A DNA stretch of 8,643 bases from a bacterium (GTDB lineage Bacteria; Eremiobacterota; Eremiobacteria; Baltobacterales; Baltobacteraceae): positions 1 to 8,643 of the forward strand of contig JAJXVC010000073.1 in the NCBI GenBank assembly GCA_021782295.1, given 5' to 3'. The notes under the pieces were generated by a model, which searched no databases, was not told the DNA's origin, and worked only from the letters and a program-made list of their open reading frames with translations. Both the position numbers and the translations under genes were made by a program. This document shows positions 1 through 6,609 of this stretch, piece after piece (position 1 is the first letter of the stretch; each line of letters begins with the position of its first letter).

Positions 1-2
1 AG

Positions 3-1859
3 GGCGTCGACCACATCTCGCTTTTCGGCCAATCGCTTCCCGCGCAGCTTCCGCCGGGCATCACGCCCGGTGATACGCTCGCGCTCCAAGTAACGGGCTT
101 TTCGCCGACACAGATTTTCGTGCGGAATCTCGGCGCGATCGATCCGCAGAATCCGCCGGCGACCGCGAACGTCGAGCTTCCCGCGAACAACGCTCAATTG
201 CCCGCGCAGGCGGCACCGCTCGCGCGCGGGGCGGCAGCGAATGTGCCCGCCGCAAACGTGCCCGCTGCAAACGTGCCCGCTGCGGCTGCGCAAACGGAGA
301 ATCTCGCAAGCAACGCCGCGGCGCAGAGCGCGCGCAGCGCAATTGCACCCCCGGTCGAAGTTTTTGTCGCCGCTTCGGTGCAGCCGGCGCGACGAGAAAT
401 GCCGACCGCGTCGACGCAAGAACCCGTGCTACGCGAAGGCGCAACTCCGGCGGAGAGCGCTGCGCCGACAGCGAGGACGACGAGCGCCCCGAGCGGCGGG
501 GCGCAACCGCAAAGTGCGCAAAGCGCCGGTGAACCGGGCGTACCTGCGCCGAACGTGCAACCGAACCTGCAACAGTCGGGCACCGATCCGATGGCGGCAT
601 CGGAGCTCGAAGCGCGCCTTGCCACCGCTCGCGGCGCACGGATTCTCCCGCGTCCACCCGAGATCCAACAAGCGGCGACGGAGTCGCCGGTTCGTACGAA
701 TGCGCCGATCCTCGCGCGCGGAACTCCGCTGGAATCGCCTCCGCCGCCGATCTCGATGCGCGGCGCTCCGTCGGCGGCGGAAACGCCGCTCGCGAACGGC
801 GCGTCACAACCGCTCGGCGAAGAAGAACAACTGCTCGCACGGCTCGACGTCCCGGCGACTCCCGCGATGATCGTCGCAGCGCGCCAATCCGCAAACGCAC
901 CGCAATTACTGGCGACGGCGTTCGCGCGCGCGCAAAGCGTGCTGGCACGGTTGGTCGCGCAACCCGCCGTGACCACGGTGCGCAGCACGATGGCCTTCGT
1001 CTCGACACTCGACCCGGCGAATGCCGTCGCATTACCGCAGCAACTCGCGGCGTACGTGCGTACGATTCTCGGCTCGACGGAGGCTGCGCTCGCGACGCTT
1101 GCCAAGAATCTCGCCGCGCTCGAACCGACGGCTGCTGCAAATGCCGTCGCGCAGAGCGGCGCGCCGAACGCCGCGGCGAACCCGATGCCGTCGTTTGCGG
1201 AGGCCGCACGTATTGCCGCAGCGATGCAGCATCCGAACGAGGGCGCGGTGCCCGCTGCGCCGGTGGTCGCCTCACCCGCGAACGAAGCTGCGGTGCTCTC
1301 CGCGCAAAATACATTGAACCAAGATGTGAAGAGCGCGCTCGTCGCGCTCGCACAGGACCCGCAGAGTGCATCGGTTCCCGGTGCCGCGAGCGTACTCGGC
1401 AACGCCGTCACCGCGATTAGCGCAGCACAGATCCACCTGTTGGCAGCGAATGTAAACGCCGATCCGCGGACGTTGATCGTACCGCTTCCCGTCTTCTTTC
1501 GCGACGGGGGTTCGCCGACGCAACTGCGCATCGGTCGCGATGCACCGGGAACGAAAAAAGCGATGGATGCCGATAATTTCACGCTCGGATTCTTGCTCGA
1601 TACGAAAACGCTCGGAACCGTCGCGATCGAAGTCGAGACAAGCGGACGTGCCGTCAGCGTGAAGGTTAAAACCGAACGCGATGGTGCGGCGAAACGTTTT
1701 CGCGAGGCCTTCGGTGTGCTGCGCGATCGATTCGAATCGTTGCGCTATCGCATCGCCGGAATGAACGCCGCGGTTGCTGCGCGCAGCATGCCCGGCACTG
1801 CGGTAAAGAAGAACGCGGAGGGGCCTGCACCGAAGCAGCAGCTCGACGCGCAAGCGTGA
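3..1859 (+). CDS. FliK-type (flagellar hook-length control-like) protein, 5'-truncated by window edge
   Basis: The frame is open from the left edge (first full codon at 3) to the TGA at 1857-1859, so the start lies upstream. An internal GTG at 120 is unlikely to be the start, because the codons before it already encode a plausible folded segment (LPAQLPPGITPGDTLALQV, about 38-96) of the kind found near the N-terminus of FliK/YlqG-like proteins. The middle (about 150-1400) is low-complexity, rich in Ala, Pro, Asn and Gln, and includes a 15-base tandem repeat. The C-terminal part (about 1430-1770) looks folded: LPVFFRDGG, then TLGFLLDTKTLGTVAIEVET and an Arg/Phe-rich helix, which fits the FliK C-terminal domain that interacts with FlhB in export switching. 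The next gene encodes an FlhB C-terminal-like domain and overlaps by 4 bases, which supports the call. Composition bias makes similarity weak in the middle. It could be a flagellar FliK or a YlqG-type relative of unknown role. Confidence 0.7.
   Translation, partial: GVDHISLFGQSLPAQLPPGITPGDTLALQVTGFSPTQIFVRNLGAIDPQNPPATANVELPANNAQLPAQAAPLARGAAANVPAANVPAANVPAAAAQTENLASNAAAQSARSAIAPPVEVFVAASVQPARREMPTASTQEPVLREGATPAESAAPTARTTSAPSGGAQPQSAQSAGEPGVPAPNVQPNLQQSGTDPMAASELEARLATARGARILPRPPEIQQAATESPVRTNAPILARGTPLESPPPPISMRGAPSAAETPLANGASQPLGEEEQLLARLDVPATPAMIVAARQSANAPQLLATAFARAQSVLARLVAQPAVTTVRSTMAFVSTLDPANAVALPQQLAAYVRTILGSTEAALATLAKNLAALEPTAAANAVAQSGAPNAAANPMPSFAEAARIAAAMQHPNEGAVPAAPVVASPANEAAVLSAQNTLNQDVKSALVALAQDPQSASVPGAASVLGNAVTAISAAQIHLLAANVNADPRTLIVPLPVFFRDGGSPTQLRIGRDAPGTKKAMDADNFTLGFLLDTKTLGTVAIEVETSGRAVSVKVKTERDGAAKRFREAFGVLRDRFESLRYRIAGMNAAVAARSMPGTAVKKNAEGPAPKQQLDAQA
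240..284 (+). repeat. Three tandem 15-bp repeats encoding NVPAA
   Basis: Three adjacent 15-base units (240-254, 255-269, 270-284) with consensus AACGTGCCCGCTGCA encode Asn-Val-Pro-Ala-Ala three times in the linker of the FliK-type protein. Units two and three differ only in the last base. The unit is a multiple of three, so copy-number change would alter linker length without a frameshift. In FliK proteins the length of the disordered linker sets the molecular ruler; applying that here is inference. Confidence 0.85.
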
Positions 1860-2149
1860 ATCGATTCTTCGATTTCCGCAAGCGTCGTTTCACGCGTCCG
1901 GCCGCGGCGGCGCTGCAGTACGATCCCCTCAAACCCGCTCCGCCCGTTGTTCTCGCCTCGGGAAAGGGGCGCGTTGCCGAAGAGATTCTCCGCATCGCCC
2001 ACGAGCGCGGGATTCCGCTGGTCGAAGATGCTGCGCTCGCCGAGGCGCTCTCGCGCCTCGAGCTCAACGAAAGCATCCCGCCGGAGCTCTATGCAGTCGT
2101 CGCGGAGGTCCTGGTCTTTGTCTATCGGCTCGATATGCAAACCGGCTAA
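1856..2149 (+). CDS. Orphan FlhB C-terminal-domain-like protein (YlqH type)
   Basis: This 97-residue protein matches the cytoplasmic C-terminal domain of FlhB/YscU export-switch proteins. AAAALQYDP (17-24) corresponds to the strand after the autocleavage site, VVLASGKGRVAEEILRIA (31-48) and ERGIPLVED (50-58) to the conserved core, and IPPELYAVVAEVLVFVYRLD (74-93) to the terminal helix. The membrane domain is absent, and the NPTH self-cleavage motif is replaced by RPAA (14-17), so no autoproteolysis is expected. The length fits the stand-alone YlqH-type family. The GTG start at 1856 overlaps the preceding stop codon (GTGA), indicating translational coupling with the FliK-type gene. The role of such orphan domains is not established; a part in export switching or an unrelated cytoplasmic job are both possible. 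Confidence 0.85.
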   Translation: MNRFFDFRKRRFTRPAAAALQYDPLKPAPPVVLASGKGRVAEEILRIAHERGIPLVEDAALAEALSRLELNESIPPELYAVVAEVLVFVYRLDMQTG

Positions 2150-2191
2150 AATCGAACAGGAGTTCGATAATTTGCTCCGAAAGCGCCGCTC

Positions 2192-3103
2192 ATGAGTTGG
2201 ATTGGTCGCCTCGGCGATCGGCTGAAAAAAGCGGGGCGCAGCTTCGCTGGGGTCCTCGCCCTCGGAGGCTCGGAGCGCCCGCTCGACGCGGAGTTCTGGG
2301 ATGAGTTCGAAGAGGCACTTCTCGCCGCCGATCTCGGCGTCGGAACGACCGAGCGCATTCTCGCGGGCTTGAAGACGGTCGCCCGACAGGAGGGATGGCG
2401 GAACGCCGGCCAGGCGATCGAGCGCTTTCGGCGTGATGTCGAGCGCTTTCTCGACCTTCCCGATGCGCCGATTCCCCTCGATGGGAAGCCGAGCGTCGTC
2501 CTCGTCGTCGGGGTCAACGGCACCGGAAAGACGACGAGCATCGGCAAACTTGCGGCGCGCTATACCGCACAGGGGAAGCGCGTGCTGCTCGTCGCCGGCG
2601 ATACGTTCCGTGCCGCCGCCGCCGATCAGTTGGCGATTTGGGCCGAACGCAGCGGCGCGCAGATCGTGCGTGGTCCGGAGAACGGCGACCCGGCGGCGGT
2701 CGTCTTCGATGGAATCAGCGCGGGCATCGCTCGCGGCGTCGATCTCATCTTCGTCGATACCGCCGGACGCCTGCAGACCAAGAACAACCTCATGGAAGAG
2801 CTGAAGAAAATTCGCCGCGTGACCGAGCGCGCGTTGGGGCGCGCTCCCGACCGCACCTTGCTGGTCGTCGATGCGACGACCGGGCAGAACGCGATCTCGC
2901 AAGCGATACTCTTCCATGAAGTGACCCCGCTCGATGGCCTGATCGTGACCAAGCTCGACTCGACCGCGAAGGGCGGCGTCGTCCTCGGCATCGTCGAGCG
3001 CATCGAACGCCCGATCTCCTATGTCGGTCTCGGTGAGGCGATCGATCAACTCGAACCCTTCGACGCACGAGAATTTGTGACGGCCCTCTTCAACCCGCAA
3101 TAA
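2192..3103 (+). CDS. ftsY: Signal recognition particle receptor FtsY (SRP-type GTPase)
   Basis: FtsY docks the SRP-ribosome complex at the inner membrane, and reciprocal GTP hydrolysis with Ffh hands nascent membrane proteins to SecYEG. The 303 residues carry every SRP-GTPase landmark: N-domain helices (about 30-90), P-loop GVNGTGKTTS (107-116), DTFRAAAADQL (137-147), DTAGRLQTKNNLMEELKKI (189-207), the guanine-specificity motif TKLD (253-256) with the following STAKGG, and GLGE (279-282) before the closing helix that ends in EFVTALF. The acidic A domain of the E. coli protein is absent; only about 25 residues with a basic amphipathic stretch (GRLGDRLKKAGRSF) precede the N domain, which may be the membrane anchor. 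ATG 2192 is the first possible start after the in-frame TAA at 2168. The ribosome-binding site is weak: AGGAG at 2158-2162 lies about 30 bases upstream. It is separated from the upstream gene by 42 bases. Confidence 0.97.
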   Translation: MSWIGRLGDRLKKAGRSFAGVLALGGSERPLDAEFWDEFEEALLAADLGVGTTERILAGLKTVARQEGWRNAGQAIERFRRDVERFLDLPDAPIPLDGKPSVVLVVGVNGTGKTTSIGKLAARYTAQGKRVLLVAGDTFRAAAADQLAIWAERSGAQIVRGPENGDPAAVVFDGISAGIARGVDLIFVDTAGRLQTKNNLMEELKKIRRVTERALGRAPDRTLLVVDATTGQNAISQAILFHEVTPLDGLIVTKLDSTAKGGVVLGIVERIERPISYVGLGEAIDQLEPFDAREFVTALFNPQ

Positions 3104-3104
3104 C

Positions 3105-3143
3105 GAGTGCCACCCCCTTGGCAGAGTGCCCATCTAGAGTGAA
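3105..3143 (+). repeat. Direct repeats and small hairpin in the recA leader
   Basis: The ftsY-recA spacer holds GAGTGCC at 3105-3111 and again at 3124-3130 (19-base period), followed by a partial copy GAGTGAA at 3137-3143. A 5-bp inverted repeat, TGCCA (3108-3112) and TGGCA (3119-3123), encloses a 6-base loop and overlaps the first repeat. No T-run follows, so this does not look like an intrinsic terminator. TTGGCA (3118-3123) resembles a -35 element, but no convincing -10 lies 16-18 bases downstream. The cluster could be an operator for recA control; that is inference. Confidence 0.4.
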
Positions 3144-3196
3144 TGAAAGAACGGATCGTAATTTCCAGCATCGTGAGAAAGAAAGAGAGAACCGAG

Positions 3197-4243
3197 ATGG
3201 CTTCCCAAGACGATCGACAGATAGCCCTCGCAAATGCCCTCGCTCAGATCGAGCGGCAGTTCGGCAAGGGTTCGATCATGAAAATGGGCGAGATTCAGGA
3301 GCGAATGGCGTACGACGTCGTTCCCAGCGGAAGTATCGCACTCGATCTTGCCCTCGGCGTCGGCGGTTTTCCGCGCGGTCGCGTCGTCGAGATCTACGGC
3401 CCGGAGTCGAGCGGTAAAACGACGCTCGCGCTCCACGCGATCGCCGAAGCCCAGAAGACCGGCGGAACGGCGGCCTTCGTCGACGTCGAACACGCGCTCG
3501 ATCCGAACTATGCCGCGGCGCTCGGCGTCGATCTCGATAATTTGCTGGTCTCGCAACCCGATACCGGCGAACAAGCGCTCGAGATCGCCGAGATGCTCGT
3601 ACGCAGCAACGCCGTCGATGTCGTCGTGGTCGACTCGGTCGCCGCGCTCGTCACCAAAGCCGAGCTCGAAGGTGATATGGGGGATGCGCATGTCGGCCTT
3701 CAAGCGCGCTTGATGTCGCAGGCACTGCGAAAATTGACCTCGGCGATTTCGCGAAGCAAGTGCATCATGATTTTCATCAATCAGTTGCGCGAAAAAGTCG
3801 GCGTCATGTTCGGGAATCCCGAGACAACCTCCGGCGGACGCGCGCTGAAGTTCTATGCTTCGATCCGTCTCGACGTTCGGAAGCTCGAACAGATCAAGAT
3901 CGGCCAAGAAGTCGTCGGTTCGCGCACGCGCGTCAAGGTCGTCAAGAACAAAGTTGCGCCTCCGTTCCGACAGGCGGAGTTCGACATTACCTACGGTCAC
4001 GGGATTTCGAAGATGGGTTCGATTCTCGATATTGCACTCGAGCGCAACATCGTCGGTAAGAGCGGCTCGTGGTACACCTACGGCGAGCAACGCGTCGGGC
4101 AGGGACGCGAGAACGCGAAGAGCTTCCTCGAAGAGCATCCGGAGATCGCCGGCGAGATCGAGGGCAAGATTCGCGAAGAGCTCGCCGCACTCACCTCGCG
4201 GAACGGCACTGCCGTCGAAGCGGTAGAAGCGCCGACCGAATAG
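3197..4243 (+). CDS. recA: Recombinase RecA
   Basis: RecA polymerises on single-stranded DNA, drives ATP-dependent homologous pairing and strand exchange, and acts as co-protease for LexA-type repressors. From ATG 3197 the protein has 348 residues, the usual length. Landmarks are [17 protein letters not shown] (15-31), Walker [10 protein letters not shown] (68-76), catalytic Glu98 in [12 protein letters not shown], Walker [11 protein letters not shown] (142-151), and the DNA-binding L2 loop around [17 protein letters not shown] (204-220). The C-terminal domain is complete and ends in an acidic tail. An in-frame ATG at 3143 would add 18 residues ([18 protein letters not shown]) that do not look like family sequence. 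ATG 3197 gives the canonical N-terminus and follows a purine-rich stretch (3175-3190), so I prefer it. recX starts 3 bases after the stop codon, so the two are probably co-transcribed and coupled. Confidence 0.98.
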   Translation: MASQDDRQIALANALAQIERQFGKGSIMKMGEIQERMAYDVVPSGSIALDLALGVGGFPRGRVVEIYGPESSGKTTLALHAIAEAQKTGGTAAFVDVEHALDPNYAAALGVDLDNLLVSQPDTGEQALEIAEMLVRSNAVDVVVVDSVAALVTKAELEGDMGDAHVGLQARLMSQALRKLTSAISRSKCIMIFINQLREKVGVMFGNPETTSGGRALKFYASIRLDVRKLEQIKIGQEVVGSRTRVKVVKNKVAPPFRQAEFDITYGHGISKMGSILDIALERNIVGKSGSWYTYGEQRVGQGRENAKSFLEEHPEIAGEIEGKIREELAALTSRNGTAVEAVEAPTE

Positions 4244-4246
4244 TCG

Positions 4247-4708
4247 GTGCAGGCCTATGCGGCGGCGCTTGGGCTTCTTGCGCGGCGTCGCCTGAGCGAA
4301 GCGCAGTTACGCACCAAACTCGAGCGTCGCGGCTACGATGATGATGCGATCGCCGATGCGGTCGCGCGTTGTAAAACCGAGCGCTACCTCGACGATGCGC
4401 TCTTCGCCGCGCTCTACGTCGAACGTGTGCGCGATGCGAAGGGCGATCGGCGTCTCGTCGGCGAGTTGCTGCGCCGTGGGCTCGACGCGGAATGCGCGCA
4501 GCGTGCCGTCGCCGAGGCGTCGCTCTCCGAACGCGGTCGTTGCGCCGAAGCGCTCGCAAAACTTCGTCGCACGCAGCCGCAGGCAAGCTATCCGAGCCTC
4601 GCGCGCTCGCTCGAACGCCGCGGCTTTCCAGCCGCGCTGATCTACGCGCTTCTGCGCGAAGCGGCGCTGCACGATGGCGCGCTCGAGGAAATCGAGACGT
4701 TGCAATAA
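4247..4708 (+). CDS. recX: Regulatory protein RecX
   Basis: RecX binds RecA filaments and limits their extension and ATPase activity. The 153-residue protein shows the family pattern of repeated three-helix units: ALGLLARRRLSEAQLRTKL followed by RRGY (8-30), RYLDDALFAALYVERV (46-61), and the second unit with GDRRLVGELLRRGLD (66-80), then a third unit ending in LERRGFPAALIYALL (122-136). Its position directly after recA is the classic arrangement. The GTG at 4247 is the only reasonable start, because the recA stop TAG (4241-4243) is in the same frame with a single TCG codon between. No separate ribosome-binding site is visible, so expression probably depends on ribosomes finishing recA. Confidence 0.93.
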   Translation: MQAYAAALGLLARRRLSEAQLRTKLERRGYDDDAIADAVARCKTERYLDDALFAALYVERVRDAKGDRRLVGELLRRGLDAECAQRAVAEASLSERGRCAEALAKLRRTQPQASYPSLARSLERRGFPAALIYALLREAALHDGALEEIETLQ

Positions 4709-4717
4709 TCGCCGCAC

Positions 4718-4743
4718 TTCGTTGCTCGTCGTGTCGCAGCGAA
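4718..4743 (+). other. Hairpin between recX and the response-regulator gene
   Basis: TTCGTTGC (4718-4725) can pair with GCAGCGAA (4736-4743) through eight pairs, one a G-U wobble, around a 10-base loop. It begins 10 bases after the recX stop. No T-run follows, so it is not a standard Rho-independent terminator. It may mark the boundary between the recA-recX unit and the downstream block, or protect an RNA end. GGGGA at 4752-4756 is a possible distant ribosome-binding site for the next gene. Confidence 0.3.
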
Positions 4744-4771
4744 CGTACCTCGGGGAATCGGATGCGATGTG

Positions 4772-5461
4772 ATGAAGCGAACGGTGCTTGTTGCCGAAGA
4801 TGATGAGGCGATTCGCGAGCTCATTCTCCACCATTTGGCGTGCGAGGGATTTGAAGGCGTCGGCGCCCCCGATGGATTGAGCGCGGTGCGCAAAGTGCGC
4901 GAAGGCTGCGATATCGTCATCCTCGACATCGGCCTTCCCGGACTCGACGGTTTTGAAGTGGCGCGCCGTGCCCGTGAGATCCGCCCCTCGCTACCGATCT
5001 TGGTACTCAGCGCGCGCAGCGGCGAGATCGACCGCTTGTTGGGCTTTGAATTGGGGATCGACGACTTTGTGGCCAAGCCTTTCTCGCCGCGAGAATTGGT
5101 AGCGCGCGTACGCGCGATTCTGCGACGCCATGGATTAGATGCCGAAGTCGCCGTCGACCGTGTCTTGCGCTTCGGTGATTTGGAGATCGATGTTGCGGCC
5201 CGCGAGGTGCGCATGCAGGGCGAGGACCTCGCGTGTAAACCGCGCGAATTTTCACTCTTGCTCGAACTCGCTCGTCACCCGGGCGTCGCCATCGCGCGCG
5301 AGCGTCTGATCGATCGCGTCTGGGGCGCAGCTTTCGCGGGCGACGAACGAACCGTCGACGTCCACGTCAGCCGTTTGCGCGCGCGCTTGGAGGGATATGC
5401 GCGATTGCGCGCCACGTTGCGCAGCGTTCATGGTTTCGGATACAAATTCGTTCCGCCGTAA
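4772..5461 (+). CDS. OmpR/PhoB-type response regulator
   Basis: This is a DNA-binding response regulator, phosphorylated by a partner kinase, presumably the next gene product. Numbered from ATG 4772 (229 residues), the receiver domain has the acidic pocket Glu9-Asp10-Asp11, phosphoacceptor Asp52 in VILDIGLPGLDGFEV, switch residue Ser80 in VLSAR, and Lys102 in AKPFSPREL. The winged-helix effector domain covers about 131-227: the platform RFGDLEIDVAAREV (133-146), KPREFSLLLELARHPG (156-171), recognition-helix region TVDVHVSRLRARL (194-206) and the terminal wing VHGFGYKFVP. A GTG directly before (4769) would add one residue. The 3' end is followed by the kinase gene on the same strand, a typical operon. 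Its target promoters cannot be read from the sequence. Confidence 0.95.
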   Translation: MKRTVLVAEDDEAIRELILHHLACEGFEGVGAPDGLSAVRKVREGCDIVILDIGLPGLDGFEVARRAREIRPSLPILVLSARSGEIDRLLGFELGIDDFVAKPFSPRELVARVRAILRRHGLDAEVAVDRVLRFGDLEIDVAAREVRMQGEDLACKPREFSLLLELARHPGVAIARERLIDRVWGAAFAGDERTVDVHVSRLRARLEGYARLRATLRSVHGFGYKFVPP

Positions 5462-5513
5462 CGCGGAGCGCTGCGAACGCGACCCGGCGGCGCTCGCCGT
5501 TTCGGCGCCGAGC

Positions 5514-5519
5514 GGAGGG
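5514..5519 (+). promoter_or_regulatory. Candidate ribosome-binding site for the histidine kinase
   Basis: GGAGGG at 5514-5519 is one of the strongest Shine-Dalgarno matches in the window. It lies only 3 bases before the GTG at 5523, shorter than usual, and 12 bases before an in-frame TTG at 5532. A second candidate, GGAG at 5552-5555, sits 9 bases before ATG 5565. The kinase start is therefore uncertain. Confidence 0.4.
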
Positions 5520-5522
5520 CGC

Positions 5523-6599
5523 GTGCGTCCGTTGTTACTTTGGCGCGTACCGGAGATCGGCGCGATGGCGCTGCGCGATGGGCGGCGACGCTCGCGCGCG
5601 CTGGAGCGGCGTGCCGAGACGCTCTTTTTGGATGCTGCGCAGAGGCTGTTACGGACGAGCGATCGATTGGCGCATCCCGCCGATAGCGAGCATTTTATCG
5701 CCTATCTCGACGGACGCGGAAGATCGGGAGAGTCGCGCCGCGTTGCGCTTCCGGTCGATCTTCGCGGTGCTCTCGAGCGAATCGCCGCTCGATTACAAGC
5801 ACGCCTCGATCTCGTCGTCGAGGTCGGCTGGAGCTACGTTGCTCCTGCGGATCTGGCGCGCGACCCCGCCGCGGCGCTGCGCGAAGCGTTGGAGCGGGGC
5901 GAACGCGAACGCGAGCGAGTTGCATTCCTCGCCGCAGTCGGGCATGAATTGCGCACGCCGCTGAGTTCGATTCGCGGGTATATCGAAACACTGCTCGATG
6001 CACGGCACGACGAGACGACGACGCGCCGCTTCCTTGAAATCGCGCAAGCCGAGACGCTGCGCATGGCGCGTCTCGTCGATGGCGTTCTCGAATTTTCGCT
6101 GCTCGATTGCAGCGCGCTCCATCTCGCCGATGCGTGCTGCGATCTCGCAGAGGTCATCGAGCGCGCGATTCTCTCGATGGAAGCTGCGTTGGCGCGCGCG
6201 GGTGCGCGGGTTGAACGGCGCGGAAGCGCGGGAGTGCTCGTCGCACTCGACGAGGATGCTGCGATGCACGTCGTACTCAACGTCCTGCAGAACGCCGTGC
6301 TCCACGGTCGGCAGGGTGGAAAAATTCGCATCGGCCTCGCGCGCCGGCCGCCGTTCGCGCGGCTGCGCATCGACGACGACGGCCCCGGCATTCCGCTGGA
6401 GCAACGCGAGCGCGTCTTCCAACGCGGCGTACGCTTGGGAACCGGCGGAGGGCGCGGCTTCGGGCTCGGCCTTGCCATCGTCGAAAGTATCGTATCGCGT
6501 GTCGGCGGCGAGGTGCGCGTCGGCGCTGCTCCTCGGGGCGGCGCTCGCTTTGAAATCCTGCTGCCGCTCCAAGCGGAGAAAGGGGGGGCGGAGTCGTAG
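5523..6599 (+). CDS. Soluble sensor histidine kinase with a degenerate GGDEF-like N-terminal region
   Basis: This is a histidine autokinase, the likely partner of the adjacent response regulator. Numbered from GTG 5523 (358 residues), residues about 132-195 form the HisKA dimerisation domain with phosphoacceptor His141 in VGHELRTPLSSI. The HATPase domain has the N box LNVLQNAVLHG (252-262, Asn257), the G1 box DDDGPGI (284-290), VFQRG, and the G2 region GRGFGLGLAIVESIV (310-324). No transmembrane segment or signal peptide is visible, so it should be cytoplasmic. Residues 3-106 resemble a decayed GGDEF fold: strand PLLLWRV, RLLRTSDRLA, ADSEHFIAYL in place of the GGDEF loop, and VEVGWSYV near the end. 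This is inferred by eye. Starts at 5397 or 5430 would overlap the regulator gene, and ATG 5565 would cut the first strand. The gene ends near a 7-G run, 10 bases before the next start codon. Confidence 0.88.
   Translation: MRPLLLWRVPEIGAMALRDGRRRSRALERRAETLFLDAAQRLLRTSDRLAHPADSEHFIAYLDGRGRSGESRRVALPVDLRGALERIAARLQARLDLVVEVGWSYVAPADLARDPAAALREALERGERERERVAFLAAVGHELRTPLSSIRGYIETLLDARHDETTTRRFLEIAQAETLRMARLVDGVLEFSLLDCSALHLADACCDLAEVIERAILSMEAALARAGARVERRGSAGVLVALDEDAAMHVVLNVLQNAVLHGRQGGKIRIGLARRPPFARLRIDDDGPGIPLEQRERVFQRGVRLGTGGGRGFGLGLAIVESIVSRVGGEVRVGAAPRGGARFEILLPLQAEKGGAES
6582..6588 (+). repeat. Seven-G homopolymer near the kinase 3' end
   Basis: A run of seven G (6582-6588) lies four codons before the kinase stop and 21 bases before the next gene. 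The +1 frame relative to the kinase is open from here through the next gene to 7026. Losing one G, or a +1 ribosomal slip, would join the kinase to the phosphoribosyltransferase-like protein. Slippage itself is not shown by the sequence. Confidence 0.6.
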
Positions 6600-6609
6600 C
6601 TGGCGGCTC

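Noticed and set aside
61..1582. Two long minus-strand open frames (436 and 462 codons) opposite the FliK-type gene
   Set aside because: They are Arg- or Ala/Ser/Cys-rich translations of a GC-rich, Ala-coding region, with no recognisable domain. The + strand frame continues the family motifs at both ends.
3108..3123. Possible Rho-independent terminator after ftsY
   Set aside because: The stem is only 5 bp and no T-run follows, so it does not meet the terminator pattern.
3143..3196. Upstream ATG adding 18 residues to RecA
   Set aside because: The extra residues do not resemble RecA N-termini, while ATG 3197 gives the canonical MA start after a purine-rich stretch. It remains a minor alternative.
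1745..4138. Long minus-strand open frames opposite ftsY and recA (462 and 334 codons)
   Set aside because: They lie over highly conserved + strand genes. Such frames arise from codon bias in GC-rich genomes, and their products match nothing I know.
4709..4771. Promoter for the response-regulator operon
   Set aside because: TTGCTC at 4722-4727 has no acceptable -10 element at the right distance. A promoter may exist but cannot be supported by eye.
5998..6609. Extended upstream part of the frame that ends at 7026, lying within the kinase gene
   Set aside because: It is Arg/Ser-rich shadow sequence in the +1 frame of the kinase catalytic region. Only the part from ATG 6610 looks like a real protein.
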